64,000 nt of DNA from Ascarosepion bandense (lineage: Eukaryota; Mollusca; Cephalopoda; Sepiida; Sepiidae): NCBI GenBank assembly GCA_037127315.1, contig JBBBDQ010001293.1:317501-381500 (forward strand), in the 5' to 3' direction. Positions 20,518 to 31,032 of this stretch are shown here, one piece after another. Numbering within the stretch: position 1 is the first letter of the stretch; the number at the start of each line of letters is the position of its first letter. A program made the translations under genes and the position numbers. The notes beneath the pieces were generated by a model, which had not been told where the DNA came from, searched no databases, and worked only from the letters and a program-made list of their open reading frames with translations.

Positions 20518-21189
20518 CTAACCTGACTGTGAATGGGTGGGACCCAGTTGCCAGTCTGGTTGCACGGGTAAACACCTGACTTGTGATCTTATAGTATCGG
20601 GGAGATCATTGATATAGATTAGAAAGAGCGTAGGACCTAGGATAGAGTCTTGGAGTACACCCGCGTTTGTAGGGTAGTTCTGGGAGGCATGTCCGTTTAA
20701 TACCACCTTCAGTGTGCGGTTAGAGAGGAATGACCGGATTGAGTCCAACAAAAGTCCATTTATGCCATAGCTTCGCAGTTTCCGTAGAAGGCCGGCATGC
20801 CATACTCTGTCGAATGCTTTAGAGATATCCAAGGCGACGGTTCGGGCTTCACCATTCTTGTCGAGAGCCTGGTATATATACTCGGTGATGGTCGTTAGCA
20901 TGTCAGCAGTGGACCTGGTGAAGCGGAAGCCATACTGTTTGTCCGAGAGGAGCCCGTGGGCTGTGAGATGCTGAACGACCTCTGCATTGATAATGGCTTC
21001 GAACACTTTGCCGAAGATCGGAAGAAGGCTGATGGGGCGGTAATTCGCGGGGTCCGATGGTTCACCAGTGTTCTTGAATATTGGAACCACAGAAGAAGAC
21101 TTCCAACAGGTAGGAAAGCAGGAGGAAGATGGGCAGAGGTTGTAGAGCTTAGAGAGGATAGAGGAGAGTTCAGGGGCACAATTCTTCAA
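20518..21189 (-). pseudogene. Reverse transcriptase finger/palm fragment of LINE copy B
   Basis: A 223-codon frame, the longest in the window. It shows WKSSSVVPIFK, then NYRPISLLPIFGKVFE at about residue 50, GFRFTRSTADML at about 92, VALDISKAFDRVWHAGLL at about 117 (first catalytic aspartate region) and ILGPTLFLIYINDLPD at about 186. These are reverse transcriptase blocks 1 to 4 of a LINE. The YADD block should follow, but the frame runs into the deletion junction and ends in out-of-frame C-terminal sequence (CLPVQPDWQLGPTHSQSG). In block 4 the usual PQGS reads LQDS. The element cannot be active. Confidence 0.9.
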
Positions 21190-21211
21190 AACTATAACTG
21201 GGATTCTATCC

Positions 21212-21867
21212 TCACCACTCGCTTTGTGAGGGTCCAGTTTTGAGTTCTAGATGGGAAATCGAGTGTATGATTCCAGATGAATTCAGAGTCGAATTTGTCG
21301 AGAATCTATGGGCAGAGCATTCAGCCTTGTCCGCAGAGGAGGTGGGGACCTCAAACTCGTTTATTAGTGGGGGTATTGAGGACTTACTCTTGCTAAGCAC
21401 GCGTTTGCAGAGGCGCCAGTAGTCTTTGGTACCGAACTTGGAGGATGCTATGCGCTGCTTCATCCTGGCAGTAAACAGCATCTTAGCTTCGTTAAGTGTC
21501 TTTTTACACTTATTACGTGCTGAGGCGAAAAGGCGCCTGTTTTGGTCCGACACGTGGCTACAATAAAGCCGGAAGAAGTGATTCCGGTGGGCAATGGCGG
21601 CCGAGCAAGCGGGCGTGAACCAGGGAGACGAATGGGATTTAAGCTGAAATATCCTGGCAGAGATGAATGCATCGATGCCAGCCTTAACCCAGGAGGAGAA
21701 CTCTGATGCACATATTTCGATTGGAAGACTAAAAACATGGTTCCAAGGGACGTCGCAGAGGAAGTCACGGAATGAATCCCAGTCTGCTCTTTGATAACAG
21801 TAGGATATTCTGTTGGTCTGGGATTCTTGGGTAGGGGTGGAGTGGAACGAGATGTTGACAGAAACAA
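21212..21867 (-). pseudogene. Endonuclease end and linker of LINE copy B
   Basis: The minus-strand frame 21212-21553 reads DQNRRLFASARNKCKKTLNEAK and SSKFGTKDYWRLCKRVLSK, the basic linker between the AP endonuclease and the reverse transcriptase (the 'W...K' element). Upstream the endonuclease ends with LCPLGNSDHVVVSVNISF, the SDH catalytic motif of APE nucleases. The two parts are in different frames, so at least one frameshift separates them. Confidence 0.8.
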
Positions 21868-21980
21868 CGACGTGGTCAGAATTTCCGAGGGGGCAGAGCT
21901 GTCTGGTGGAGCAAGAATTTGGGATGGAAGTGAAGCAGAGGTCTAGTAGCGAGTCCCTTCCGTTAGGGCTAGAGAGGTCG

Positions 21981-22277
21981 AAGGTGATGTCTAGAAAATT
22001 AACTACTTTCCGGTTGGTCTGGATATCTAATTTAAAGCCGAGGTGTTTAAAGGCGTTGGTTAATTGTTTTTTGTTTTTGTATCACTTTTGGAGCAGTGCT
22101 ATTGTTAATAATTGCTAAACCGTCATCTCTGTATAATCCGACAAGTTCTAGGTCCCAAAATCTACCTATAATGTTTAATATATATAAACCTACCAGATTG
22201 GCAGAGTCGAAACCACCCATAGGGATGTCAAAATTCCGGCATCCCTTTTTAATCCAAATTGAAGAATTATGGACCAA
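21981..22277 (-). pseudogene. Penelope-like reverse transcriptase core
   Basis: The minus frame 22047-22277 reads NFDIPMGGFDSANLVGLYIL and then LVGLYRDDGLAIINN. The 'LYRDDGL' palm motif and the preceding 'FD..MG..D.A...LVG' block are characteristic of Penelope-like reverse transcriptases. The sequence continues as AFKHLGFKLDIQTNRKVVNFLDITF to about 21985, where LINE copy B begins. The remaining C-terminal part of this Penelope copy resumes on the other side of the LINEs at 19165. The 5' side ends at about 22270 where the oppositely oriented copy starts. Confidence 0.85.
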
Positions 22278-22659
22278 CGGCTATATAATCACACGCACTC
22301 ATTTTCCAACCCTGAACTAAAAAATCAAACTGCTCCATCGAAAGATCTCTGGTATTTGAAAGACAAAAATCTAACCCCCATAATTAAATGGAGTATAATT
22401 AAAAAATCATACATACACACCAACTTCAGAGAGTGCTGTCAATTATGTCTGGATGAAAAGATAACTATTATTAGACACAAAACTAGTTGGATCTGCTGAA
22501 TCTGAGGAAGGAACTAGTATTTAAATGTAGACACAAGAGCCGGTTTAAACTATGTTAATCTTTTAGCCCCTCTTTCATTCCACTGAATACGTTACACATA
22601 TCATTTTATTCTACAGAATATATATTGTTTAATTGTAAACCATTGTTATATATGTTGAA

Positions 22660-22700
<41 letters not shown>

Positions 22701-23601
22701 TTTATATATCTAATGTATTAGTTACATATTTGTTTTTGCTGGTGTTTGAGTGTGTATATATATATGTGTGCGTTCGTATGTGTGTATATGTGGATATGTA
22801 TCAGTGTGCGTGTACATATATGAGTATACATATGTGTGTATGCAGCTAATTATGTACGCATTTACGTGTGTATATGAGTTGTATGTGTTCAAATATATGT
22901 TTTTTGTATTACTAAAAGAATACAGTATTACAACTGTACGGCTGACCGGAAAAATTTACCTGCACTAGGGTATTATTATTATTTTTGTTGCATTGTTAAA
23001 CGAATAATTAGTATAATTTTGATTATATATTTGGTGTGGTGATTAAAACGACAATTTCTTATGCTTTCACTAATAATATGTAAATTTATTTTTAATCTTA
23101 ATAATTAAGTTTAAACAACTAAATTTAAATAGAATAATTAGGTTTTCGTTTAAATTAAAAATTTAAAGCTCTACCTCTCTCTCTCTATTCTCTCTCACTC
23201 TCTCTTTCTCACCTAACACACATTCTTTACATTGTATATGAGTTGTATGTTAGACGAATGTATCCTTGAACTTTTGTTGACATTGGCCGCTACGCGTGTC
23301 ATCTGCTTTTTGTCATATGTTGCGTGTCATCAGTTTTGCGCGCCATCTGTTTTGTGTCATATGTTGCGTGTATATATGATTGTGTATGAATATGTGTATG
23401 TGTTCGCCAAACTGATGTATTTTTCATAATTTTTTCATTTCAGGGAACGGCCGTTATTTTTATTTTGTTTTTTTAGTTTTTTGTGAATTTCATTCGTGTA
23501 AAATTCTTTGTTAAATAAAGACGGAAGCTAAGAATGGTTCGCCTGAAATAGGCCTATATTTCCGATTCACCATGAAATAACGTGTCTGTCTTAATCTCTC
23601 T

Positions 23602-23608
<7 letters not shown>
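22265..23608 (+). mobile_element. Penelope-like element, right arm, inverted relative to the left
   Basis: The plus-strand copy begins abruptly at about 22268 inside the GIY-YIG region and carries the frame 22269-22499: DQRLYNHTHSFSNPELKNQT, then LWYLKDKNLTPIIKW and CCQLCLDEKITII to a stop. The non-coding tail follows to about 23608 and ends CATGAAATAACGTGTCTGTC. It joins the minus-strand reverse transcriptase of the other copy head to head. Partial copies in tandem or inverted order are a known habit of Penelope-like elements. Confidence 0.85.

Positions 23609-23647
<39 letters not shown>
23607..23647. repeat. (AT)n microsatellite at the end of the right Penelope-like arm
   Basis: Pure AT run of about 40 bp directly after the element end. 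Confidence 0.95.
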
Positions 23648-23649
<2 letters not shown>

Positions 23650-25661
23650 GGAGTGTGCGAAAATTGTGTGTGAGTAAACTTAAATATATGATATTAAATA
23701 AACACATGTCCAACGTCAAAATAATAGCAACTCTACTATAAATAATAGTAACTCCACTAAAGAAATTTTGTAGCTACTGAAAAAATCAAAAAAATGAATC
23801 CTGACCACTAAACGACCAATGAATGACCAAAAGTATATTTTACTAAGCTACCATCCACTTTGATGGCGATGTTAAATTTTTTTTGATTCAACTAAAAACA
23901 AATAGAAATGCCGTTACTACATTCATCAAAATTAATTTAAGCAATAATAAATACATTAAAAGGACACTGCTCTCTAGAAAGATTTCAGGCAATTTAAAAA
24001 TTAACAAGAACCCAATTATTATCTGAGATATCTTTGCAAAAACTAAATCTGATAATGGAAAAGGAAAAAATGTAATGTGTGTCTTTTTGAAAAATTTGTT
24101 AATTTTAAACACTTAACCCTGATTTACTAAACAAAAGAAGTGAACTGGTGATCACACGCAGACATAGAAAAAATATCCACTCAAATACGTTCTAAGACTA
24201 TTCAGGCAGATTCTAACTTCCACACAGACACAATATTGGTTCCTGATAATCACTGCGATAGTCGAAAGTACTTACACAGAAAAAATGAACTCCAAGCAGT
24301 TTATATACGACTTTTGAAACAATATATGTATAATTTTAGGCATTTTCATTCTCATGAAAGTAAAAATATAAGTACATTTTAAGACTAAGCTAAAAATTTA
24401 AAATAGTTTTCTTATCACATTATGGGAGATATGTATAAATGTCTGACAAAACAATATGTGTGTATATGTGTATGTGTGTTTGTCGGTGTTAGTGCAGGGG
24501 GGGTGTATACGTTAATCAAATATGTTGATCAAACATTTTGTAGCCTTGCCCAGTTATTAATCCCAATTTGAATGCAACATTGTCACTGTATGACGTTCGA
24601 ATTGTGATTAATGAGGACATGTTGGATTAAGTACATTGAAAATGAATGAAATTTGATTTCCTTGTTTCAAATATATGCTATTTTCATCAATAGGTCATGT
24701 ATTTATCAATATAGCGACGTCTCTCCTAATATTTCAACTTATTTTCTCTCACGCTCTCTATCGTTCTAAATTATTCAAATCTTTCTCTCCTTCGCAATCT
24801 TCGTTACTTATTGCGTTTCATGGCCAAAGATGTCTTCTCTAATTGCTTGCCTTGTCTTTTATTTTTCCTTTTTATATTCTGCAACTGTCGTTATCAGGCA
24901 CGACTATTTTTATTTACTTGTTTTGTAAAACAAATATACAAAAACTTGAGGATATCAATTTTTACAGTCGCCTTCGTAATCGATCATTTTTTTCTGTTTT
25001 CATTCTAATAATTTCATTTTAAATGTTCTATGCTGGAGTTTCAAGTTTCTTCCTAATTTGAATAACACTAAATTATAATATTTTATTTCAGCTATATTAA
25101 TTCGTCACATTTTCTTTTTTTTACTTCACTTTTCTTTTCTCTTTTCGTGCTTGATATCAAAAATTATAAAATTACTTGAAGTGAAAAAGCAAGCAACGAA
25201 AAGAGACGGAAGTTAGAAAAAAATAACATTAATGTCACTGACAATTAGTCGGAATCATTGTCGTCGTACAACCGATGTATGAAACATTGAATTCAACATT
25301 TAATTATTATTATTGTCATCATCAACGTCAACGATTTTCATCAGTGTCAGCAGTAGTTAAATTACGATTTATTTATGTATATTTTCACTGGAGTGAATTG
25401 AGGTGTGATGTGGTTTATTTCCTGAAAAATACTGCAAGTTTTAAGATTGTTTCTTGTTGTCTATAGTGAAATGAAAAAAAGAAATTATAGCCTGCCGTCA
25501 GTTTAAACCACTGATTCGCAAATGGGCGTTGCCGCCTTCCACATGGTCCTGTGTAAAGAATCAGAATGGGGAGCGTTGAGAAAAAATAGGCAGCGAGTAG
25601 GTGGCAGGAGTACATGTAAATCATAACATACGCAACACACACGCAGGCGCGAGGGCGCCCT
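23648..25661. other. No gene recognised
   Basis: About 2 kb of AT-rich DNA. Open frames (23888-24112 minus, 24811-25008 plus, 25415-25687 minus) are short, hydrophobic or low-complexity, with no domain. A TG-rich patch lies at 24455-24510. Confidence 0.45.
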
Positions 25662-26245
25662 GTACCCGAAGTGTATCTTGCTTTCACTTAACAGTGCATC
25701 CTATTTATATAATTATTATTATAGGAAATACTAAGATACGTATTTGACATGCAATATTAGCACTAAAAAGTGGGCTTCCATAGGATGGCTGAACCATAAC
25801 ACACCCATTATACCTGAGCTGTGTCTTGCCTTCACTTTACAGTGTATTCCATCTACATAATAATGATTATATGAAAGAATAATAAACTCATTTGACATGC
25901 AATGCTAGCCCCAAGACGTGGAGGTCAGGAGTATGGTGGTGGTACATCGGAACCATAACGCACCGACTGTACTTGAAGTGTCTCTTGCCTTCACTTTACA
26001 AAGTCCTATATATATTATAATTATTATATGAAATACTAGGAGACTCATCTGACTTGCAATACTAGCTCCAAGGAGTGGCTTTCAGTGGATGGTAGTGAGA
26101 CATCTGAAACATAACACACCCATTGTACCCGAAGTGTATCGTGCATTCATTTTACAGTGTCTTCGATTTATATATTAATTATTATGTGAAACACTACCAT
26201 ATTTGCTTGACTTGCAATACCAACTCCAAAAAGTGAGCTTCCATA
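25662..26245 (+). repeat. Tandem repeat of about 150-159 bp, four diverged units
   Basis: Units begin at about 25662 (GTACCCGAAGTGTATCTTGC), 25810, 25969 and 26125. Each has TTGCCTTCACTTTACAGTGT, ATAATTATTAT, GACATGCAATACTAG and CATAACACACCCATTGTACC. Spacing is 148, 159 and 156 bp. Unit identity is moderate. The last unit ends at the (AT)n/(GT)n microsatellite at 26247. Confidence 0.85.
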
Positions 26246-26246
26246 T

Positions 26247-26360
26247 ATATATATATATATATATATATCTGTGTGTGTGTGTCTGCGTGTGTGTCTGCGT
26301 GTAGCTGTGTCTGAGAGAGAGCGTATGTGTATTTATGTGAGTAGGCATGTGTATGTGGGT
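26247..26360. repeat. (AT)n followed by GT-rich microsatellite
   Basis: (AT)n at 26247-26269 followed by TCTGTGTGTGTGTGTCTGCG-type repeats. Confidence 0.9.
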
Positions 26361-26574
26361 GTGTGTTCATTGAATGAGACAAGAAACATGTTATATATAT
26401 ATATTTTTATCCAGCTTCCATAATATTCTTATTTTAGTCTTTTTGTGGGACTCTTAGAGTATAGAAAATATCCGCAGGGATTATTTTGCCAAACCCTTCA
26501 TTAGTCATTTTGAATGGGTTCATTTTTAGTATCTTGTTCTCTGTTTACTTTACAAGTTTTATAGTGCCGATGTC

Positions 26575-27062
26575 GCCAAGGACGCATTTCAAGAGCTAAC
26601 AAGAGTACTGACTTCCATGAAGATTTCATTAGAAACAAATAAAAGAATGCTAGGCTGCTATTTGATATCTATCCTTCTGTATTTCACTGAACGCTGAGCA
26701 ATGTTTAAGGCTCGGAACTGCAAAATAGTTCTACAGAAGGATGCTGATGATACCCTGTACCGAGCACGTGAACAACGATGAGGTGTCTGAGATTAGGCAA
26801 ACGAGAAGAAAACACATACTTAGCATCCGGAAGAGGCGGCTGATGTTTTGGGGACAAGTAATGATGAAGGAGGAGTTGGAGAATTTAATACTCACAGGAT
26901 GGATAGAGAGAAAGAGAGACACGAGAAATATTTGGTGGTCTCTAGCAAATAGATGGCAGAGCGAGGTTTGGAAGAAATACCAAGAAGAAAAATATCAAGA
27001 GCTACAAGGGACAAAAGTAAGTGGAGGTCTATGACCGCCTACATCCTAAAGAAAAAGAAGTG
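26575..27062 (+). mobile_element. RTE-type LINE C-terminal fragment
   Basis: The plus-strand frame 26741-27034 includes RKHILSIRKRRLMFWGQVMM, LENLILTGWIERKRDTRN and KWRSMTAYILK-like residues near the end. These match the C-terminus of the RTE copy at 49.1 kb (LILSIRKRQLKFLGHAM, LILTGQIEGKRDRG). It is 5'-truncated, with stops, so it is dead. Confidence 0.8.
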
Positions 27063-27199
27063 CCGATGTAGTAGTAATTCTAAGTCGTACTGGATGGTAG
27101 ATGTCGTAATTTCATGATGTGGTTGCTGGTGAAACTTTCCACAAAACATAATTATGAGAACATAAAAAAAATGAATTAAAACTTTTCATTGTCATATTC

Positions 27200-28209
27200 A
27201 ATGAAACATACATATATAAAAGGCAATCTGTGAGTTTGTGTGTGACTGTAATCTATGCACGCCTACATTTTTTAAGCTACGCCATTCAAACTTTCTAGGG
27301 ACACATATCTACAGGGAAGCCAGGTCGACACATACTTTTTGAGTTTAAGTTCAGCAATTTTTCCTTTCGCACTTTTTAGCCAATGAAAGCAATTGTTTAC
27401 ATTTGTTCCGTAAAACATCTATGATTTAAGATGGTGGGTAGATTATATCACAGAAATTAAATTACACGCGTCAAATGCTACTAAAAAATGAGCCTTAACA
27501 TTTAATTTTTATTCCGATGTTTTAAAAATTAATTTGTTCAACCAAAAAAATGTGAATATTACTTCCCATAATTTTGAAACAAAAACTATTTTTTAAAACA
27601 GTGTTTTTTCAAACAAAAAAACAAAACAAACAAATATGTAAAAAAAAAGTGCCAATGGTTAATTTAATTATTTAAGTATTTTTGTTTCCAGATTTAATAT
27701 TTCATACTTCAGAAAATAAAATTAAAAAAAAAGAATAAAGATTTTTTTCGCTAAATATTTCATGCAGGAAATAAACTGTTTGTAATTCCTGTGGCATTAA
27801 TGTAACATTTACCTCTAAAATTAAATGTCTACATTTTTAAATATTCTTCGAAAATTTATGAAATTTATTTTGTCAACAAAAAATGTAAATATTTTCCCTG
27901 TAATTCTGAAACAAAAACAAACGCAATGTTTTTTACAATGTCACACAAAACAGCAACTCAGATTTACGCAAAAACAAAAATAAAAAAGATTTTTTAATGG
28001 AATTTTTAAACAATTTTTAAACAACAATTTTTTTATATAATTATTTTTTTATATAACTGAGTTGTAAAGTGAGGTGGTGACTACAAGCGCTCGGAAATCG
28101 CAACACGCTGCATCATAGCCCGGCGTTGTTCGTGCAACTCAGAACATTTTTAGATAATTAAATCTAAAAATGTTCTGAGTTGCACGGACAACGCCGGGCT
28201 ATGATGCTA
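27200..28209 (+). mobile_element. Possible non-autonomous Helitron
   Basis: The right end carries a GC-rich hairpin-forming segment with ACAACGCCGGGCTATGATGCTAGT. A short GC hairpin close to a CTAG end followed by T is the usual 3' terminus of Helitrons. The left side has TATATAAAAGGCAATCTGTG at about 27214, similar to starts of such elements. The middle is AT-rich, non-coding and full of A/T runs. The exact 5' end is not fixed and no Rep/helicase is present. An alternative is an unrelated MITE-like element. Confidence 0.4.
28109..28206. repeat. 98-bp palindrome, 46-bp arms
   Basis: The left arm starts GCATCATAGCCCGGCGTTGT and runs to TTTTTAGAT. A 5-6 bp spacer (AATTA) follows, then the exact complement of the arm with one mismatch (TTCG against TCCG). 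The outer ends fall near the CTAG terminus of the putative Helitron, so two inverted copies of one element end may have joined. Confidence 0.92.
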
Positions 28210-28235
28210 GTATAAAATATATGCATACATTTTTT

Positions 28236-28445
28236 TTTAATCATTTCACTACAAGCCACTAATATGCAGAGGGATACAGTGAGAGAAGAAACATCTATGT
28301 AGCTATAGATTCTATGTGGCCATTCCATTTGTGGTCGGTTGAGACGTAATGTGTTGATCTCTTGGCGACGACAGTCATTCATTCTCTATGGCGGTTAAAG
28401 GAGAGCAGCATAGTTTTCAAGGTATTAAAATTTCCGAAGTCATAT
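28236..28445 (-). mobile_element. Degraded APE-type LINE 3' end
   Basis: A T-run followed by TTTAATCATTTCACTACAAGCC and a degenerate GTGCAGGGGGTTACA (here ATGCAGAGGGATACA) is the 3' end signature of the family read on the minus strand. The rest shares weak similarity with the region at about 19880-20030 of copy A. Confidence 0.55.

Positions 28446-28447
<2 letters not shown>

Positions 28448-28525
<78 letters not shown>
28448..28525. repeat. (AC)n then (AT)n microsatellite
   Basis: About 50 bp of AC units passing into about 28 bp of AT units. Same composition as 17044-17117. Confidence 0.97.
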
Positions 28526-29032
28526 TCCTGGATATGACGATAAACTACAACTGGCAGCAAGGCTTGTGATCAACTGATTGGAAGTTTTGAGGAGTATTGA
28601 ATCACCTCTTAATTGCGGGTATTCTCAGGTTCACAATAGCTCGTGCTGTTGGCACCTGTAAGGGTTTCAGTGTTATATACTTGAATCATCAGTTCGGAAG
28701 GAATAAAATTTTAATCCAAATAAAGATCTTTTCAATTGCTAAAATGACAATCTTTTCTCTGATAAAATCGACAGAGAATAAACTTGGTAACGATTCGGCG
28801 AGAATAAGGTTGGGACCAAAATGACGAGAATAAACTGCTACTTCGTCAACGAAAATAAACAGCAACCCATTCGGCGAGAATAATCTCGAAACGAATTTGG
28901 ATTGTCTTTTCAAAAGATAAATCGACGGAACATATATTGAACTCAAAGTGATTTGCTTCACTCTGCGAAATCATATCAACACTGGTGGTTGTGGCGGAGG
29001 TTAGCACGCACGTATCCAATCATCAGCCAGTC

Positions 29033-29332
29033 TTATCTCTCGGTCTGAATCCAACTGTTGTTACACTTTAACTCACTCATAAATTCAAAACTGTCTTCAC
29101 TTAAATAGTTGTCCTCATTTTGACACCTGGCACGTCGCACATTTTGTGCATTTTTTCCCACCTCGAGCGCTGATATTTTTTGATTGCTGTTCGTCAAAAC
29201 AAAATCCAACCTTTGCCAGCTGTATTGCGTACCCACTTGATATGTTTTTAAAAATGTACTTCCAGGCGAAAGTCGACACCGATCAAAAGAATATGCAACA
29301 TCAGCCATGAGCAAATAGGGAATCCTGTGCAA
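29033..29332 (-). CDS. Unrecognised 99-codon open frame, possible exon
   Basis: A minus-strand frame with balanced composition, unlike the low-complexity frames around it. It contains YSFDRCRLSPGSTFLKTYQ, then WQRLDFVLTNSNQKISALEV and SEDSFEFMSELKCNNSW, and stops at 29033. At the 5' side, TTTGCTTTGCACAG just before the frame fits a splice acceptor, so this could be a terminal exon of a host gene rather than a start at the ATG. I recognise no domain and find no copy elsewhere in the window. It could equally be part of an unknown element or chance. Confidence that it is coding is low. Confidence 0.3.
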   Translation of the reverse strand: MHRIPYLLMADVAYSFDRCRLSPGSTFLKTYQVGTQYSWQRLDFVLTNSNQKISALEVGKNAQNVRRARCQNEDNYLSEDSFEFMSELKCNNSWIQTER

Positions 29333-29399
29333 AGCAAAATCCTGTATACATGTAAAAATACATTTTCATAATAATGATACCAACTATATATTTTATATA

Positions 29400-29842
29400 A
29401 AAAATGATCAACTTCAAACTTCAAACAACATTTATGAACCCTTTTCTGGCATTAATGCATGTAATATCATACAATTTCTTAAAGAAATCTAATTGCATTC
29501 CAAATATAACATCAACAGAATTACAAAATAAAACATGCATATCTCCGCTTCTTGCAATGATCTCCAATCAAAATCAGAATACCATCTACTATGTATTCAA
29601 ATGTGAAAGCAGAATAACAGATATTCTATTTTTATTATTCAAAGCTCAAAAAATTAAATTGTGGAAATAAATGTCCCATAAAAATTGATATGTCGTTAAA
29701 AAAAAATCACTTAATCAATACGTATTTTTACGTATACGTAATTTAAATGTAAATCATCTGCACAACTACATCAATATTGCCTGATGATGAGAACCTATCT
29801 TGAAACATAGAAATTTCCATGTCGCAATGTGCACTTGACACA

Positions 29843-29843
<1 letters not shown>
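29400..29843. other. No gene recognised
   Basis: AT-rich DNA; an 88-codon plus frame (29404-29670) has no recognisable domain. Confidence 0.4.
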
Positions 29844-29885
<42 letters not shown>

Positions 29886-29925
29886 GTATGTATATATATA
29901 TATATATATATTTGTGTGTGTGTAT
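29844..29925. repeat. (AT)n/(GTAT)n microsatellite
   Basis: AT run, then GTATGTATGTATGTAT, then a second AT run and a short GT run. Confidence 0.95.
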
Positions 29926-30106
29926 ATTGCCCTAGGTCAATGGCACAACTCGCAGTTTAATGCGTTATACAATTATCAGGTGCATATTACAAACTGACTG
30001 GTCTATAAAATAGGTCTGTTTATACTACACTGAGCACTGTTTTATTAACACCTGAATAATAATATTATTCATGCTTGTACCCTCGTATGTATATTTAATA
30101 ATTCAC

Positions 30107-30107
30107 G

Positions 30108-30142
<35 letters not shown>
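30107..30142. repeat. (AT)n microsatellite
   Basis: Pure AT run next to the left end of the inverted dimer. Confidence 0.95.
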
Positions 30143-30147
<5 letters not shown>

Positions 30148-30718
30148 GTATATTTTGGCAGCATTTTTTCATTAATGCAGGTTTCATTGAATAGTATAGA
30201 CAAGTTTTGTCTATTAATTTTGTGTAGGATCCGTTCATACCGTCTGATATACTTGATGGTGATGTCGTTGAAAGACAACAAAATATTTCAAGGTGGTGAT
30301 GGTGTGTTGGGCTGTTGGATCATGTAATTTAAATTGTGTGTATTTTGGCAGCATTTTATCATTAATGCAGGTTTCATTGAATAGTATAGACACACCATCA
30401 CCACCTTGAAATATTTTGTTGTCTTTCAACGACATCACCATCAAGTATATCAGACGGTATGAACGGATCCTACACAAAATTGATAGACAAAACTTGTCTA
30501 TACTATTCAATGAAACCTGCATTAATGAAAAAATGCTGCCAAAATACACACAATTTAAATTACATGATCCAGCAGCCCAACACACCATCACCACCTTGAA
30601 ATATTTTGTTGTCTTTCAACGACATCACCATCAAGTATATCAGACGGTATGAACGGATCCTACACAAAATTAATAGACAAAACTTGTCTATATTATTCAA
30701 TGAAACCTGCATTAATAT
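30148..30718. repeat. Inverted dimer of a 187-bp repeat
   Basis: One unit and part of a second lie in minus orientation at 30148-30391; almost two units lie in plus orientation at 30392-30718. All share TTTCAACGACATCACCATCA, CAGACGGTATGAACGGATCC and GAAACCTGCATTAATG. The direct period is about 187 bp. Differences between copies are only a few bases (for example AAAATTGATAG against AAAATTAATAG). The plus frame reads ITIKYIRRYERILHKINRQN and INEKMLPKYTQFKLHD. This hints at a fragment of a retroelement coding region, possibly Penelope-like, but I am not sure. Confidence 0.85.
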
Positions 30719-30733
30719 ATATATATATATATA

Positions 30734-30792
<59 letters not shown>
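30716..30792. repeat. (AT)n then (GT)n microsatellite
   Basis: About 18 bp of AT followed by about 58 bp of GT, directly at the right end of the inverted dimer. Microsatellites flank both ends of that structure. Confidence 0.95.
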
Positions 30793-30796
<4 letters not shown>

Positions 30797-30954
30797 CAAT
30801 AAGTATACAATGTGTATACACGTAGGTACACATCGATATATATTTATCTGGTGTAAACAGAATAGTAATCACTATAATCAAGTGCATATACCTGACGATA
30901 GCGTCATGCATAAAACTTCTACACGTGCTTTAAAAGTGCGATAATATGTATATT

Positions 30955-31032
30955 TAATAATATATGTATATATGTGTGTGTGTTTATGTGTGTGTGTGTG
31001 TGTTTGTGTATATGTGTCTATGTGTGTGTCTG
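30955..31032. repeat. GT-rich microsatellite
   Basis: Imperfect TATGTG/TGTG repeats with interruptions. Confidence 0.9.

Larger units (their letters stand above)
20156..21980 (-). mobile_element. APE-type LINE copy B, internally deleted
   Basis: The 3' end is the T-run at 20156-20173 followed by CATTTCACCCCGAGCAAGGC and GTGCAGGGGGTTACATAA. Going up the minus strand it keeps the C-terminal SRTSRLWNSLPYSCFPDG. It then jumps at about 20575 directly to the reverse transcriptase NDLPDTI region, so the palm YADD and thumb are deleted. Upstream it has the full finger region, the linker and the end of the AP endonuclease with GNSDHVVVS at about 21860-21890. It is truncated there, inside the Penelope-like reverse transcriptase. 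Confidence 0.85.

Noticed and set aside
28362..28577. 71-codon frame with His-Thr and Tyr-Ile runs
   Set aside because: It crosses the (AC)n(AT)n microsatellite; no domain.
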